Source: Microbacterium testaceum StLB037 | GTDB taxonomy: Bacteria; Actinomycetota; Actinomycetes; Actinomycetales; Microbacteriaceae | Assembly (NCBI RefSeq): GCF_000202635.1 | Contig: NC_015125.1 | Location: 3,348,001 to 3,412,000, forward strand | Direction of reading: 5' to 3' | DNA length: 64,000 bases | In this document: piece after piece, positions 33,802 through 42,619 of the stretch | Layout: the number at the start of each line of letters is the position of its first letter | How positions within the stretch are numbered: the stretch's first letter is position 1 | Translations under genes and position numbers: made by a program | Notes under the pieces: model-generated | Database searches by the model: none | The model's input: only the letters and a program-made list of their open reading frames with translations | Told to the model about the DNA's origin: nothing

Positions 33802-33808
33802 GGAGGAC

Positions 33809-36800
33809 ATGCTCGATCGTGACGCCCCGCAGCCCGTTCTCGGCGCGGCCGTTGCGGGTCCCGCGACCGGGGAAGCCCTGCTCGACCCGCATCAACGACA
33901 GGTCGTCGCCTGGGCTCCCGAACGCAGCGGGGTGGTCGTCGGGGCCCCCGGGTCCGGGAAGACGTCGACGCTCGTCGCCCGGGTGCGTCGGCTCGTCGAG
34001 TCCGGGGTGGATCCCGACGACATCCTCGTCCTCACGCCGACGCGGCCGGGGGCGACGGCGCTGCGCGACCCGCTCGCCCTCGCGGTGGGACGAGCGACCT
34101 CGGGCGCCCTGGCGCGATCGCTCGCCTCCTTCGCCTTCCAGCTCGTGCGCGGGGCGGAGGTGCGTCGGGGCAATGAGCCTCCGCAGCTGCTGACGGGCGG
34201 TGACGAAGATCAGATCGTGAAAGACCTCCTCGACGGCGACGCCGCCGATGAGAGCGAAGGGATCTCGCGGTGGCCCGAGTGGCTCGGCCCCTCCATCCGG
34301 GCCACTCGTGGATTCCGCGGCGATCTGCGCGCGTTCCTCGCGGAGTGCACCAACCTCGGGCTCAGCCCCGATGATCTGTCCGCCCTGGCGTCGCAGCACG
34401 GGGTGGAGGTGTGGGAGTCATTGGCCTCCTTCACGCGCGAGTATCGGCACATTCGCCGACGGATGCGCGGTGCCCATCGGGATGCCGCGGACCTCGCGCG
34501 GGAGGCCGTCGGCATCCTGGACGATGCTCTGCGCGACAGGGATGTGCTCGGCCGGTTCGCGGCACTGCGGTGCATCCTCGTCGACGATGCGCAGGAACTC
34601 ACGAGCGGCGGCGTCGATCTGCTGCGGGCGTGTCGAACGCTCGGGATCGGCGTGGTCGCGTTCGGCGATCCCGACGTCGGCTCGGGCGCGTTCCGCGGCG
34701 CGACTCCCGAGAACTTCGCCCGGCTCGCCCGGGAGCTGGGGGATCTCGCGGCCCTGCGCAGAGTGCACCGCGGGACGCCGGAGCAGGCCGACCTCGTGCG
34801 TTCGGTTGCCGCACGCGTCGGTGCCGCGGGAGTCGTGGCGCACCGACGAGCGCCCGAGGGGGCCGCGTCGACGGGCTCCGTGCGCACCTTTCTCCTGCGG
34901 TCGCCGGCGGAGGAGGCCGACGCGATCGCCCGCCTGCTCCGTGAACGTCACGTGCTCGACGGCATCGCGTGGGGGCAGTGCGCCGTGATCGCGCACGATT
35001 CGCGACAGGTCGCGGCTCTCGAGGCGGAGCTGGCGGCCCGCGAAGTGCCGGCGCGCTCCAGCGGCCCGGGCGTCGCGCTCGGTGCCCAGCGGCCCGTGCG
35101 CGACCTCGTGGCCTTGGTCGAGCTCGGAGCCACCGACCCCTCGGAGTGGACTCCGGAGTCCGTCACCGACGCGCTTCTCGGAACCTTCGGCGGGCTCGAT
35201 CCGATCGAGCTCCGGCGGCTTCGTACGGTCCTGCGGCACGAGGAGATGCGTGAGGGCGGAACGCGGTCGGCGGGTGAGGTTCTGGCCTCGGGGCTTCGGC
35301 ATCCGCTCGAGTTCGCGACGATCGACTCGCGGGAAGCGCGACGAGCCGCTCGGCTCGGTGAGACGCTGGCGGCGCTTCGCGCGCAGGCGGAGCAGCACGC
35401 GACGGCGCACGAGTTGTTGTGGACCGCGTGGGAGCGAAGCGGACTCTCCCGGTCGTGGCGCGAGGCCTCACGCGGCCACGGGCCGCTCGCCGAGCAGGCG
35501 AATCGCGATCTCGACGCGATCGTGGCCCTGTTTCAAGCGGCCAAGCGCTTCACGGAGCGCGAGCCTGACGGCGAGGCCGCGGTCTTCCTCCGCGCGATCC
35601 TCGACAGCGATGTCGCCGAGGACCGCATCGAGCAGCCGGCGGTGGTCGACGCCGTGCGCGTGTTGACTCCCGCGGCGGCCGCGGGTACCGCTTTCGACAC
35701 CGTCATCGTCGCGGGCGTGCAGGACGGGGTCTGGCCCAACACCCGCCTGCGCGGGGGACTGCTCGAGACCTGGCGCCTCGCCGACGCGGTGCAGTTCCCC
35801 GACCTCCCCGCCGCGGGCATGCTCGATCGTCGACGCGCGGCGATGCACGACGAACTCCGTTTGTTCGTCCGAGCGATATCGCGTGCCGGGGAGCGGCTGA
35901 TCGTGACCGCGGTCGACGACGACGACACCGGGCCGAGCGTGCTGTTCGAGATGCTCCCCACTCCGGAGGCGGCATCCGCGATTCCCGAGCATCCGCTCTC
36001 GCTGCGCGGGCTCGTGGCGCGGCACCGGCGCACGCTGACGGTTCCCCGCGTCCCCGCTCCGGACCGACGGCACGCCGCGGGGCAGCTCGCGCTGCTGGCG
36101 ACCGCGGGTGTCGCGGGAGCGGCGCCGGAGCAGTGGTACGGGGTCGCCGCTCCCAGCTCGACGGCGCCGTTGCGCGACCTGGCGAAAGAAGACGTGCGGG
36201 TATCGCCGTCTCGTCTGCATGCCCTCGAGGAGTGCGAGCTGAACTGGGTCATCGCCGACCTCGGCGGCGACCGCAGCGGCACGACGGCGGGGATCGGAAC
36301 GATCATCCACGCGGCCCTCGAGACTGCGGCTTCGGCGTCGGAGGACGATCTGTGGGCCGTGGTCGAGGAGCGGTGGGGCGAGCTCGTCTTCGACGCCGCG
36401 TGGCGGGAGCGCGCGGAGCGTACGCGCGCCCGGGACCTCGTTCGGCGTCTCGCGACCTATCTGCGGCGTTTCGACGACGCGGGGGGCCGCCTGATCGGTG
36501 CGGAACGGCATTTCGAGGTTCCCATTCCCGTCGACGACGCGGGTGAGCACGGCGCCGTCGTGAGCGGTGACATCGACCGCGTCGAACTGACGCCGTCGGG
36601 CCGAGTCGTGATCGTCGACCTCAAGACCGGGAAGAACGAACCGCAGACGGATGCCAAGGTCGCCGACAATCCGCAGCTGGCCGCGTACCAGCTGGCCTTC
36701 GCGTCGGGCGCGATCGAGAACACCGAGGGTCTGGCCCCCGGCGGCGCCAAGCTGCTCGTGCTCCGCCCGACGGCGGCGACCAAGGACTACGCCGAGCCGC

Positions 36801-36973
36801 TGCAGCCTCCCTTCGACGGGGAGGCACGCGATGCGTTCGTCGAGCGCGTCCAACGAGCGGTCGGCGTGATGCGCGGGGGGAGCTTCGCCGCGCCCTACGA
36901 GGTGCACTGCCGCGACGAGTTCTCGTACGGACTCTGCCGCATCCACACGGTTGCGCCGGTGAGTGCCTCATGA
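33809..36973 (+). CDS. adnA: AdnA subunit of the AdnAB helicase-nuclease
   Basis: The 1054-residue protein has an N-terminal UvrD-like motor and a C-terminal RecB-type nuclease, the build of AdnA of mycobacteria (Rv3202c, from memory), which with AdnB resects double-strand breaks. Motif I is intact (VVGAPGSGKTST). Motif II reads ILVDDAQELT and motif III GDPDVGSGAFRGA, both away from the DExQ and GDxxQ-W patterns, so this motor seems weakened. The nuclease motifs are IGTIIHAALE (His), GDIDRVEL (Asp), IVDLKTGK (Asp-x-Lys) and NPQLAAYQLAF (Gln, Tyr). Cys in LEECELNW and HCRDEFSYGLC might hold a metal cluster. ATG 33809 follows the -10 box; a longer frame to 33464 crosses the DUF3107 gene and is rejected. 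The stop overlaps adnB (ATGA). Confidence 0.9.
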   Translation: MLDRDAPQPVLGAAVAGPATGEALLDPHQRQVVAWAPERSGVVVGAPGSGKTSTLVARVRRLVESGVDPDDILVLTPTRPGATALRDPLALAVGRATSGALARSLASFAFQLVRGAEVRRGNEPPQLLTGGDEDQIVKDLLDGDAADESEGISRWPEWLGPSIRATRGFRGDLRAFLAECTNLGLSPDDLSALASQHGVEVWESLASFTREYRHIRRRMRGAHRDAADLAREAVGILDDALRDRDVLGRFAALRCILVDDAQELTSGGVDLLRACRTLGIGVVAFGDPDVGSGAFRGATPENFARLARELGDLAALRRVHRGTPEQADLVRSVAARVGAAGVVAHRRAPEGAASTGSVRTFLLRSPAEEADAIARLLRERHVLDGIAWGQCAVIAHDSRQVAALEAELAAREVPARSSGPGVALGAQRPVRDLVALVELGATDPSEWTPESVTDALLGTFGGLDPIELRRLRTVLRHEEMREGGTRSAGEVLASGLRHPLEFATIDSREARRAARLGETLAALRAQAEQHATAHELLWTAWERSGLSRSWREASRGHGPLAEQANRDLDAIVALFQAAKRFTEREPDGEAAVFLRAILDSDVAEDRIEQPAVVDAVRVLTPAAAAGTAFDTVIVAGVQDGVWPNTRLRGGLLETWRLADAVQFPDLPAAGMLDRRRAAMHDELRLFVRAISRAGERLIVTAVDDDDTGPSVLFEMLPTPEAASAIPEHPLSLRGLVARHRRTLTVPRVPAPDRRHAAGQLALLATAGVAGAAPEQWYGVAAPSSTAPLRDLAKEDVRVSPSRLHALEECELNWVIADLGGDRSGTTAGIGTIIHAALETAASASEDDLWAVVEERWGELVFDAAWRERAERTRARDLVRRLATYLRRFDDAGGRLIGAERHFEVPIPVDDAGEHGAVVSGDIDRVELTPSGRVVIVDLKTGKNEPQTDAKVADNPQLAAYQLAFASGAIENTEGLAPGGAKLLVLRPTAATKDYAEPLQPPFDGEARDAFVERVQRAVGVMRGGSFAAPYEVHCRDEFSYGLCRIHTVAPVSAS

Positions 36974-39900
36974 CCTCGACGCTCTCCGCGGCGACGATCG
37001 CCGCCGCGCTCGGCCAGTTCCCGCCCACGCCCGAGCAGACCGCCGTGATCGAATCGCCGCTCGCCCCCGCCCTCGTCGTGGCCGGCGCCGGCAGCGGCAA
37101 GACCGAGACGATGGCGGGCCGTGTCGTGTGGCTCGTCGCGAACGGGATCGTGCGCCGCGACGAGGTGCTCGGCCTGACCTTCACCCGTAAAGCCGCGGGG
37201 GAGCTGGCCGAACGTATCCAACGGCGCCTTCAGCGGCTCTCAGAGTTCGAGACGCGCGGCCTGCTGCCGCTCCTTCCCGAGCTGCACGCCTCAGGCAGGC
37301 TCGGCGTCTTCGCCGAACTCGCGGCGCAACAGGGAGCGCGCGGTGATGCAGCGCGCCGCGCGGTGCTCGACGCTCTCGCCGACGAGTACGCGACGCTCGG
37401 CACGGGGGAGAGCGACGGCGACCAGCTCCTGCACCGGCCGACCGTCTCGACGTACAACAGCTTCGCCGATTCGCTCGTGCGGGAGCACGGGCTGCGCATC
37501 GGGCGCGACGCCGAGTCGGCGATCCTCTCGGAGTCCGCGGCGTGGCTTCTCATGCGGCGCGTGGTCTTCGCCTCGGACGACCCGCGGCTCGAGGAACGGC
37601 AGGAGTCTCCGCGCACCCTGATCGACGCGGCGCTGCGGATTGCGCGCGACGGTGTCGACAACCTCGTCGACCTCGAACGCCTCGCGGCCTTCCCCGACGA
37701 GTTCGGACGGATCGTCGAGCGCCCATCGACATCCGCGCGGGTCACGGTGTACAAGGACGTGGCGGACGCCGCCGCGCGTGTCTCCGCGCTCAGTCTGTTG
37801 GCGACCCTCGCCGCGGCCTACGACCGCGAGAAGATCCGGCTCGGCGTCATGGACTTCGCCGATCAGGTGGCCGGGGCGCTGCGGATCGTCCGCGAGCATC
37901 CCGCCGTGGTGGCCGAGCTGCGCGCGCGATATCGCGTCGTGCTGCTCGATGAGTATCAGGACACGTCCGTCGTCCAGACCGACCTGCTGTCGACCCTGTT
38001 CGGAGGCACGGGCGTGATGGCCGTGGGCGATCCCCACCAGGCCATCTACGCGTGGCGCGGTGCGAGCGCGGGCAACCTCGGCGGGTTCCCGGCGGCCTTC
38101 TCACCGGAGGGCGGATGCCGACACTTCTCGCTCCTGACCAGCTGGCGCAACAGTGCCCGGGTCCTCGACGTGGCCAACGCCGTCCTCGCGCCGCTCGCCG
38201 ACCGTTCGCCGATCGCCGTGGGGGCGCTCACCTCGCGTCCCGGTGCGCCCGATGGCCTGGTCGAGATCGTGTTCGAGCGCGACCTCGACACCGAGGCCGA
38301 CCGCGTCGCTTCGTGGTTCGCCGGTATCCGCGCAGCCCGTCAGGCCGAGGGGCGCGCGACAACGGGTGCCGTCCTCTTCCGCAGCAAGAAGCACATGGTG
38401 CGTTTCGGGGACGCGCTGGGGCGGCGTGGCATCCCTCACCGCATTCTGGGGCTGGGTGGCCTGCTCACGACACCCGAGGTCGTGGACGTCGTGTCCGCGC
38501 TGCGGGTGATCAGCGACCCGGAGGCCGGGTCCGCGCTCATCCGGCTGCTGTCGGGACCGCGGTGGGCGGTCGGGCTTGCCGACCTGCGCGCACTCGCCCA
38601 GCTCGCGCGACGTCTCGCGACCCACGACGTCGCTCTGCAACCGCTCGAGGCCGAGGTCGTCGATCGGCTGCGCGCCACGCCGGGCGCCGATCGCGCGTCG
38701 CTCGTCGACGCCCTCGATTTCCTCGCGCGGCAGAACGACGACCATGGGTGGCTCGCCGACATCACACCCGCCGGGCGAGCCCGTCTGCGGGAGGCCGGGA
38801 CCGTGTTCGCGGGCCTTCGCCGCAGCATCGGCGCGCCCATCCCCGAGCTCATCCGCCTGATCGAAGCCGAGCTGCGTCTCGACATCGAGCTCGCGGCCAA
38901 CGAGTCGCGGGGTCCTGCCCGGATTGCCTCCGCGCAGCTCCGAGCGTTCGTCGATGAGATCCGCGGATTCCTCGCCGCAGACGAGTCGGGCTCGGTCGCG
39001 AGTCTGCTGGCGTGGCTGGATCACGCGGAACAAGCGGACGAGTTCGCGCCGCGGACCGAGCCGCCCGAGGACGACGTCGTCCAGCTCCTGACGATCCACG
39101 GGTCGAAGGGGCTCGAATGGGATGCCGTGGCGGTCGTGCGGTTGGTGACGGATGAACTCCCGTCCCTCCCGCGTGACACGAAGGGGTGGCTGGGGTTCGG
39201 CATCCTGCCCTCCGACTTCCGCGGTGACGCGGCCTGGCTTCCGACGCTCGGTTGGCGGGGGGCCGAGACGCAGCAGGAGCTGAAGGCCGCCATCGACGAC
39301 TTCGTCGTGGCGAACCGCGCGCGTCAGCTCGACGAGGACCGTCGACTGGCGTACGTCGCTTTCACCCGCGCCCGTGACCACCTGCTGCTCTCGGGGTCCA
39401 CCTGGTCGGGCACGAAGAAGCCCCGTCGGCCCAGCGTGTTCCTCGATGAGGCGGCCGAGGCGCTGGGCAGCGAGCTCGTCGTCGGAGAGGCGGGGGAGGA
39501 TCCCTACGACGGGGAGCGCCGTCTGCTGCACTGGCCGCTCGACCCCCTCGGTTCCCGCCGGACGGCCGTGACCGCCGCGGCGGCGGAGGTCGTCGCGGCG
39601 CGGGACGCAGCTCCGGCGGAGCCCGACCCCGATCTGGCGTTGCTGCTCGCCGAGCGCGCCGCGCGCCTGCAGCCGGTCCATGCCCCCGCGCCCACGCGCA
39701 TTCCCGCCTCTCGATTCAAGGACTACGTCGCCGATTACGGGGCGGCCGTCGATGAGGTGCGGCGTCCGATGCCGGAGCGGCCGTATCGGCAGACGCGGCT
39801 GGGAACCTTGTTCCATGCGTGGGTCGAGCAGCGTTCGGGGCTCGTCGGCGCGGGAGTGGGCCTCGATGACGGCGGTCTGTGGGAGGACGACGACTTCGGC

Positions 39901-40257
39901 GCCTCCGCCGCGGACGCGGCCGAGCTCCAGCGACTCCGTGACTGTTTCGAGCGCTCCGAGTGGGCGGCGCTGCAGCCGATCGAGGTGGAGACCGAGATCG
40001 ACTTCGTCACGCGACGGCTCGACGGGCGCGAGCACGTCGTGATCTGCAAGCTCGATGCCGTCTACCGCCGGGGCGATCGCTACGAGATCGTCGACTGGAA
40101 GACCGGCAAACCTCCGGCCACCGCTGAAGAGCGGCGCTCGCGGATGGTGCAGCTCGAGCTGTACCGCGAGGCGTACCACGCCAAGCACGGAGTGCCGCTG
40201 GAGTCCATCGACGTGGCGCTGTTCTATGTCGGGGACGAGCTGGTCATCCGGGGATGA
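36970..40257 (+). CDS. adnB: AdnB subunit of the AdnAB helicase-nuclease
   Basis: The 1095-residue protein has a complete UvrD-type motor: VVAGAGSGKTETMAGR (motif I), LTFTRKAAGELAERI (Ia), VVLLDEYQDTS (II), GDPHQAIYAWRGAS (III), LLTIHGSKGLEWDAV (V) and YVAFTRARDHL (VI). A C-terminal RecB nuclease follows with RLGTLFHAWVEQ (His), ICKLDAVYRRGDRYEIVDWKTGK (Asp, Asp-x-Lys) and MVQLELYREAY (Gln/Tyr). AdnB is the leading motor and one of two nucleases in the heterodimer that processes DNA ends. The ATG overlaps the adnA stop, which favours equal synthesis. Both nuclease sites of the complex look active. The gene ends 15 bases before the convergent APH-fold gene. Confidence 0.93.
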   Translation: MTSTLSAATIAAALGQFPPTPEQTAVIESPLAPALVVAGAGSGKTETMAGRVVWLVANGIVRRDEVLGLTFTRKAAGELAERIQRRLQRLSEFETRGLLPLLPELHASGRLGVFAELAAQQGARGDAARRAVLDALADEYATLGTGESDGDQLLHRPTVSTYNSFADSLVREHGLRIGRDAESAILSESAAWLLMRRVVFASDDPRLEERQESPRTLIDAALRIARDGVDNLVDLERLAAFPDEFGRIVERPSTSARVTVYKDVADAAARVSALSLLATLAAAYDREKIRLGVMDFADQVAGALRIVREHPAVVAELRARYRVVLLDEYQDTSVVQTDLLSTLFGGTGVMAVGDPHQAIYAWRGASAGNLGGFPAAFSPEGGCRHFSLLTSWRNSARVLDVANAVLAPLADRSPIAVGALTSRPGAPDGLVEIVFERDLDTEADRVASWFAGIRAARQAEGRATTGAVLFRSKKHMVRFGDALGRRGIPHRILGLGGLLTTPEVVDVVSALRVISDPEAGSALIRLLSGPRWAVGLADLRALAQLARRLATHDVALQPLEAEVVDRLRATPGADRASLVDALDFLARQNDDHGWLADITPAGRARLREAGTVFAGLRRSIGAPIPELIRLIEAELRLDIELAANESRGPARIASAQLRAFVDEIRGFLAADESGSVASLLAWLDHAEQADEFAPRTEPPEDDVVQLLTIHGSKGLEWDAVAVVRLVTDELPSLPRDTKGWLGFGILPSDFRGDAAWLPTLGWRGAETQQELKAAIDDFVVANRARQLDEDRRLAYVAFTRARDHLLLSGSTWSGTKKPRRPSVFLDEAAEALGSELVVGEAGEDPYDGERRLLHWPLDPLGSRRTAVTAAAAEVVAARDAAPAEPDPDLALLLAERAARLQPVHAPAPTRIPASRFKDYVADYGAAVDEVRRPMPERPYRQTRLGTLFHAWVEQRSGLVGAGVGLDDGGLWEDDDFGASAADAAELQRLRDCFERSEWAALQPIEVETEIDFVTRRLDGREHVVICKLDAVYRRGDRYEIVDWKTGKPPATAEERRSRMVQLELYREAYHAKHGVPLESIDVALFYVGDELVIRG

Positions 40258-40272
40258 CTCCTCGGCGGGGCG

Positions 40273-41649
40273 TCAGGAGCTCTCGCCTGTCACACCCCAG
40301 CGGCGGAGTGCCGCGCGGCTCGCGCGCGCGGCGTCTTCCTCGTCGTCCTCGTCGTGCGCGGGGTCTCCGGCGGCCGCGGGGGCGGTGCCGACCGTGGCGT
40401 CCGCTCCGCCGGAGTGCGACTCTGTCCTGGTCCAGCCCTCGAGATCGATCGGGGCCGTCGGACCGGGCTCTTCGCTGAGAGCCGGGGGCAAGTCGAACGT
40501 CCCGGTGTCGGCGTTGGCGCCCGGGAGGTCGTCGTCGGCCAGGGCCGCGGCGAGTCCGGCTGCCGCGGCCTCGCGGTCCCGCTCGGCGGAGAGGTAGAGA
40601 GACAGAGCCTCGGGATCGTAGGCGTCGGTCTGCATCGACGTATCCGCGGTGGCGATCACCGCCGGGGGCACCTTCTCGACGAGCGCGAGAGCGTCATCGA
40701 TGTCGGTGCGGGTGTCGGCGACGATGTGATCGCCGCGGACGCCTTCGACGAGCGCCTCGAGCAGGGCGACCGCATCCGCGACGACCGACGCGTCGCCGGC
40801 GTCGTGCCCGTGGACCAGCCACCGGGCGAATTCGAGTTCCGCGTAGAGGCGGGCTCGTTCGCGAAGAAGCGCGTCCGGGGAACGATCGCCGGCCGCCGTG
40901 TAGCCGTCGAACACGTCGTCCGCGGCGAGCGGAGCGGATGCCAACCAACGGAGGTCCACGGCCGGATCGCCGACGCTGAGGCCCGACCAATCGAGCACGC
41001 CGGTCACATGGGGGATGTCGTCATCGTCGTCCTCGAGGAGGATCGACGAACTCGTGCCGCCACCGAGGACGACCGCCGATTCGAAGCGCCAGAGTTCGTC
41101 CTCGCGCAGAGCACGGCGCCAGCGCAGCATCAAGCCGTCGGGGACGCGGTCCGTACCGTCAGCGCGGTCGAGCAGGCGCGCGGTGTCGTCCCTGACCTGC
41201 TCGGGGGAGCGGACGGGGAGGCCGTCGGTGCGGACGATCGAAACCGGGAGGGCGTGGATGGCTGCCAGCGCGCCGCCGATGGCCGGGGCGTAGCCCGGTC
41301 CCTTGGGCAGGTGGGCGGGATCGATCCGGTACCCGTCGAGATGGGTCGTCACCAGGACCCGGTCCGTTCCTGAACCGCTCTCCCCGAGCACCTCTGGAAC
41401 GGCGAAGGGGAGGAGGGCGCGCACACCCGGGGTGAGGGCGAGCAGTGCTCGAGACTCCGCAGCCAGGTCGGAGGCGAACTCCTCGGACGAGGGCAGGCGG
41501 ACGACCGCGGTGCGTCCATCGTCGAGGTGGACGATGGCGGAGTCGAAGCGACCCGCGCCGTTCTCGGTGAGCGCTCCGACGCGCGTCACGCCGATCCGCG
41601 GGAGGGCCGCCGTCACCGACGCGGCTAGAGTGAGGGGCGAGCGGGCCAT
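40273..41649 (-). CDS. APH-fold (aminoglycoside/macrolide phosphotransferase-like) protein without catalytic loop
   Basis: The 458-residue protein has an APH kinase-like domain (about 1-300) and an acidic, low-complexity tail (about 360-458). The N-lobe starts with LTENGAGRFDSAIVHLDDG and has AVVRLPSS with an Arg in the place of the usual Lys. At the catalytic loop, where the family has HGDLHxxN, the sequence reads VVLGGGTSSSILLED, so the catalytic Asp and the metal Asn are lost. The second metal motif remains (GVLDWSGLSVGDPAVDLRWLA). It is therefore probably a pseudokinase or a strongly changed enzyme; drug resistance should not be inferred. ATG 41649 follows TACCCT by six bases. Adjacent position to nudC and adnAB is conserved in actinobacteria (from memory). 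Confidence 0.82.
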   Translation of the reverse strand: MARSPLTLAASVTAALPRIGVTRVGALTENGAGRFDSAIVHLDDGRTAVVRLPSSEEFASDLAAESRALLALTPGVRALLPFAVPEVLGESGSGTDRVLVTTHLDGYRIDPAHLPKGPGYAPAIGGALAAIHALPVSIVRTDGLPVRSPEQVRDDTARLLDRADGTDRVPDGLMLRWRRALREDELWRFESAVVLGGGTSSSILLEDDDDDIPHVTGVLDWSGLSVGDPAVDLRWLASAPLAADDVFDGYTAAGDRSPDALLRERARLYAELEFARWLVHGHDAGDASVVADAVALLEALVEGVRGDHIVADTRTDIDDALALVEKVPPAVIATADTSMQTDAYDPEALSLYLSAERDREAAAAGLAAALADDDLPGANADTGTFDLPPALSEEPGPTAPIDLEGWTRTESHSGGADATVGTAPAAAGDPAHDEDDEEDAARASRAALRRWGVTGESS

Positions 41650-41655
41650 GCCCCC

Positions 41656-41661
41656 AGGGTA
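41656..41661 (-). promoter_or_regulatory. -10 element (TACCCT) of the APH-fold gene, leaderless layout
   Basis: On the minus strand TACCCT ends six bases before the ATG at 41649. Confidence 0.5.
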
Positions 41662-41713
41662 GGTCGCGTGCTCGCTCGTTCCCCTTGCGCCACGCCCTTG
41701 AGAGAGGTGTTCG

Positions 41714-42619
41714 ATGCCTTCTCCGTCTTCCACGCGATGGCCGGGCGGTGCGCTCGATCGGCGCGGTGACGAACGCGAGGCCGAGGATCTCATTGGGCGT
41801 GAGCGCGCGGTATCCGGCACTCGCGTCCTCCTGATCCGCGCAGACGCGGCCCCTGTCGCAGACGGGCGGCTGCGGCTGGTCCCCGCGAGCGAAGTCGATG
41901 GAGCGCTCGAGTGGGCCTTCCTGGGGCGAAGCATCGATGGCGCTGCCCTTCTCCTCGCCGTTCTGGGGGAGGAAGGCGAGGAGCCTGCTCTCCCCTCGGG
42001 GGTCGCGTGGGGGCGGCTTCGGAGCGTCGGCGGTGACCTGCCCGCGGACGAGGCGGAGATTCTCGCCACGGCTGTCGCTTTGGCCGGCTGGCTCCGCGAG
42101 GCGCCGTTCTGTCCGGCCTGCGGTACCCGTACCGAGGTGCGCCACGCGGGATGGTCTCGCCACTGTCCGCACTGCGGTCGCGAGCACTTCCCTCGCACCG
42201 ACCCCGCGGTGATCGTGCTGCTCTCGTCGGCGACGGACCCGAACCGGGTCCTGCTCGGAGCGAACGCGGCGTGGGGCGGAGGCCGGTACTCCTGTTTTGC
42301 CGGCTTCGCGGAAGCGGGGGAGTCCCTCGAGGATGCCGTCGCGCGCGAGATCTTCGAGGAGGCGGGCGTCCGTGTGCAGGACGTGGAGTATCGCGGCTCG
42401 CAGGTCTGGCCGTACCCCCGATCGTTGATGCTGGGTTTCCGTGCCCGCGTGGTGGACGACGCCGAGGTTCGCGCCGACGGCGAGGAGATCATCGAGGTGC
42501 GCTGGTTCGACCGGGAGCAGATCGGTGCGGCGCTGCGCGGAGAGGACGCCGTGCAGCTCCCCGGCACCTCGTCGATCGCCCGCCGCTTGATCGACGACTG
42601 GTACGGGGGTGTGGCGTGA
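41714..42619 (+). CDS. nudC: NAD(H) diphosphatase NudC (Nudix hydrolase)
   Basis: The 301-residue enzyme has an N-terminal domain, a four-Cys zinc ribbon (FCPACGTRTEV and HCPHCGREHF, about 136-155), and a Nudix domain with GFAEAGESLEDAVAREIFEE. Behind the Nudix box, SQVWPYPRSLMLGF fits the SQPWPFPxS motif that marks NAD(H) pyrophosphatases; Val stands for the first Pro. It would split NADH to NMNH and AMP and may remove NAD caps from RNA. GAGAGG before ATG 41714 is a fair ribosome site. The stop overlaps the helicase start (GTGA). Confidence 0.93.
   Translation: MPSPSSTRWPGGALDRRGDEREAEDLIGRERAVSGTRVLLIRADAAPVADGRLRLVPASEVDGALEWAFLGRSIDGAALLLAVLGEEGEEPALPSGVAWGRLRSVGGDLPADEAEILATAVALAGWLREAPFCPACGTRTEVRHAGWSRHCPHCGREHFPRTDPAVIVLLSSATDPNRVLLGANAAWGGGRYSCFAGFAEAGESLEDAVAREIFEEAGVRVQDVEYRGSQVWPYPRSLMLGFRARVVDDAEVRADGEEIIEVRWFDREQIGAALRGEDAVQLPGTSSIARRLIDDWYGGVA

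Noticed and set aside
33464..33808. N-terminal extension of adnA
   Set aside because: It crosses the DUF3107 gene on the other strand and has no ribosome site; the -10 box and ATG 33809 explain the start better.
40273..41649. Antibiotic resistance kinase
   Set aside because: The catalytic Asp and Asn of the APH loop are missing, so resistance activity is not supported.
42151..42615. Upstream extension of the uvrD2 frame into nudC
   Set aside because: It is a shifted frame over the zinc-ribbon and Nudix coding sequence; the GTGA overlap marks the true start.
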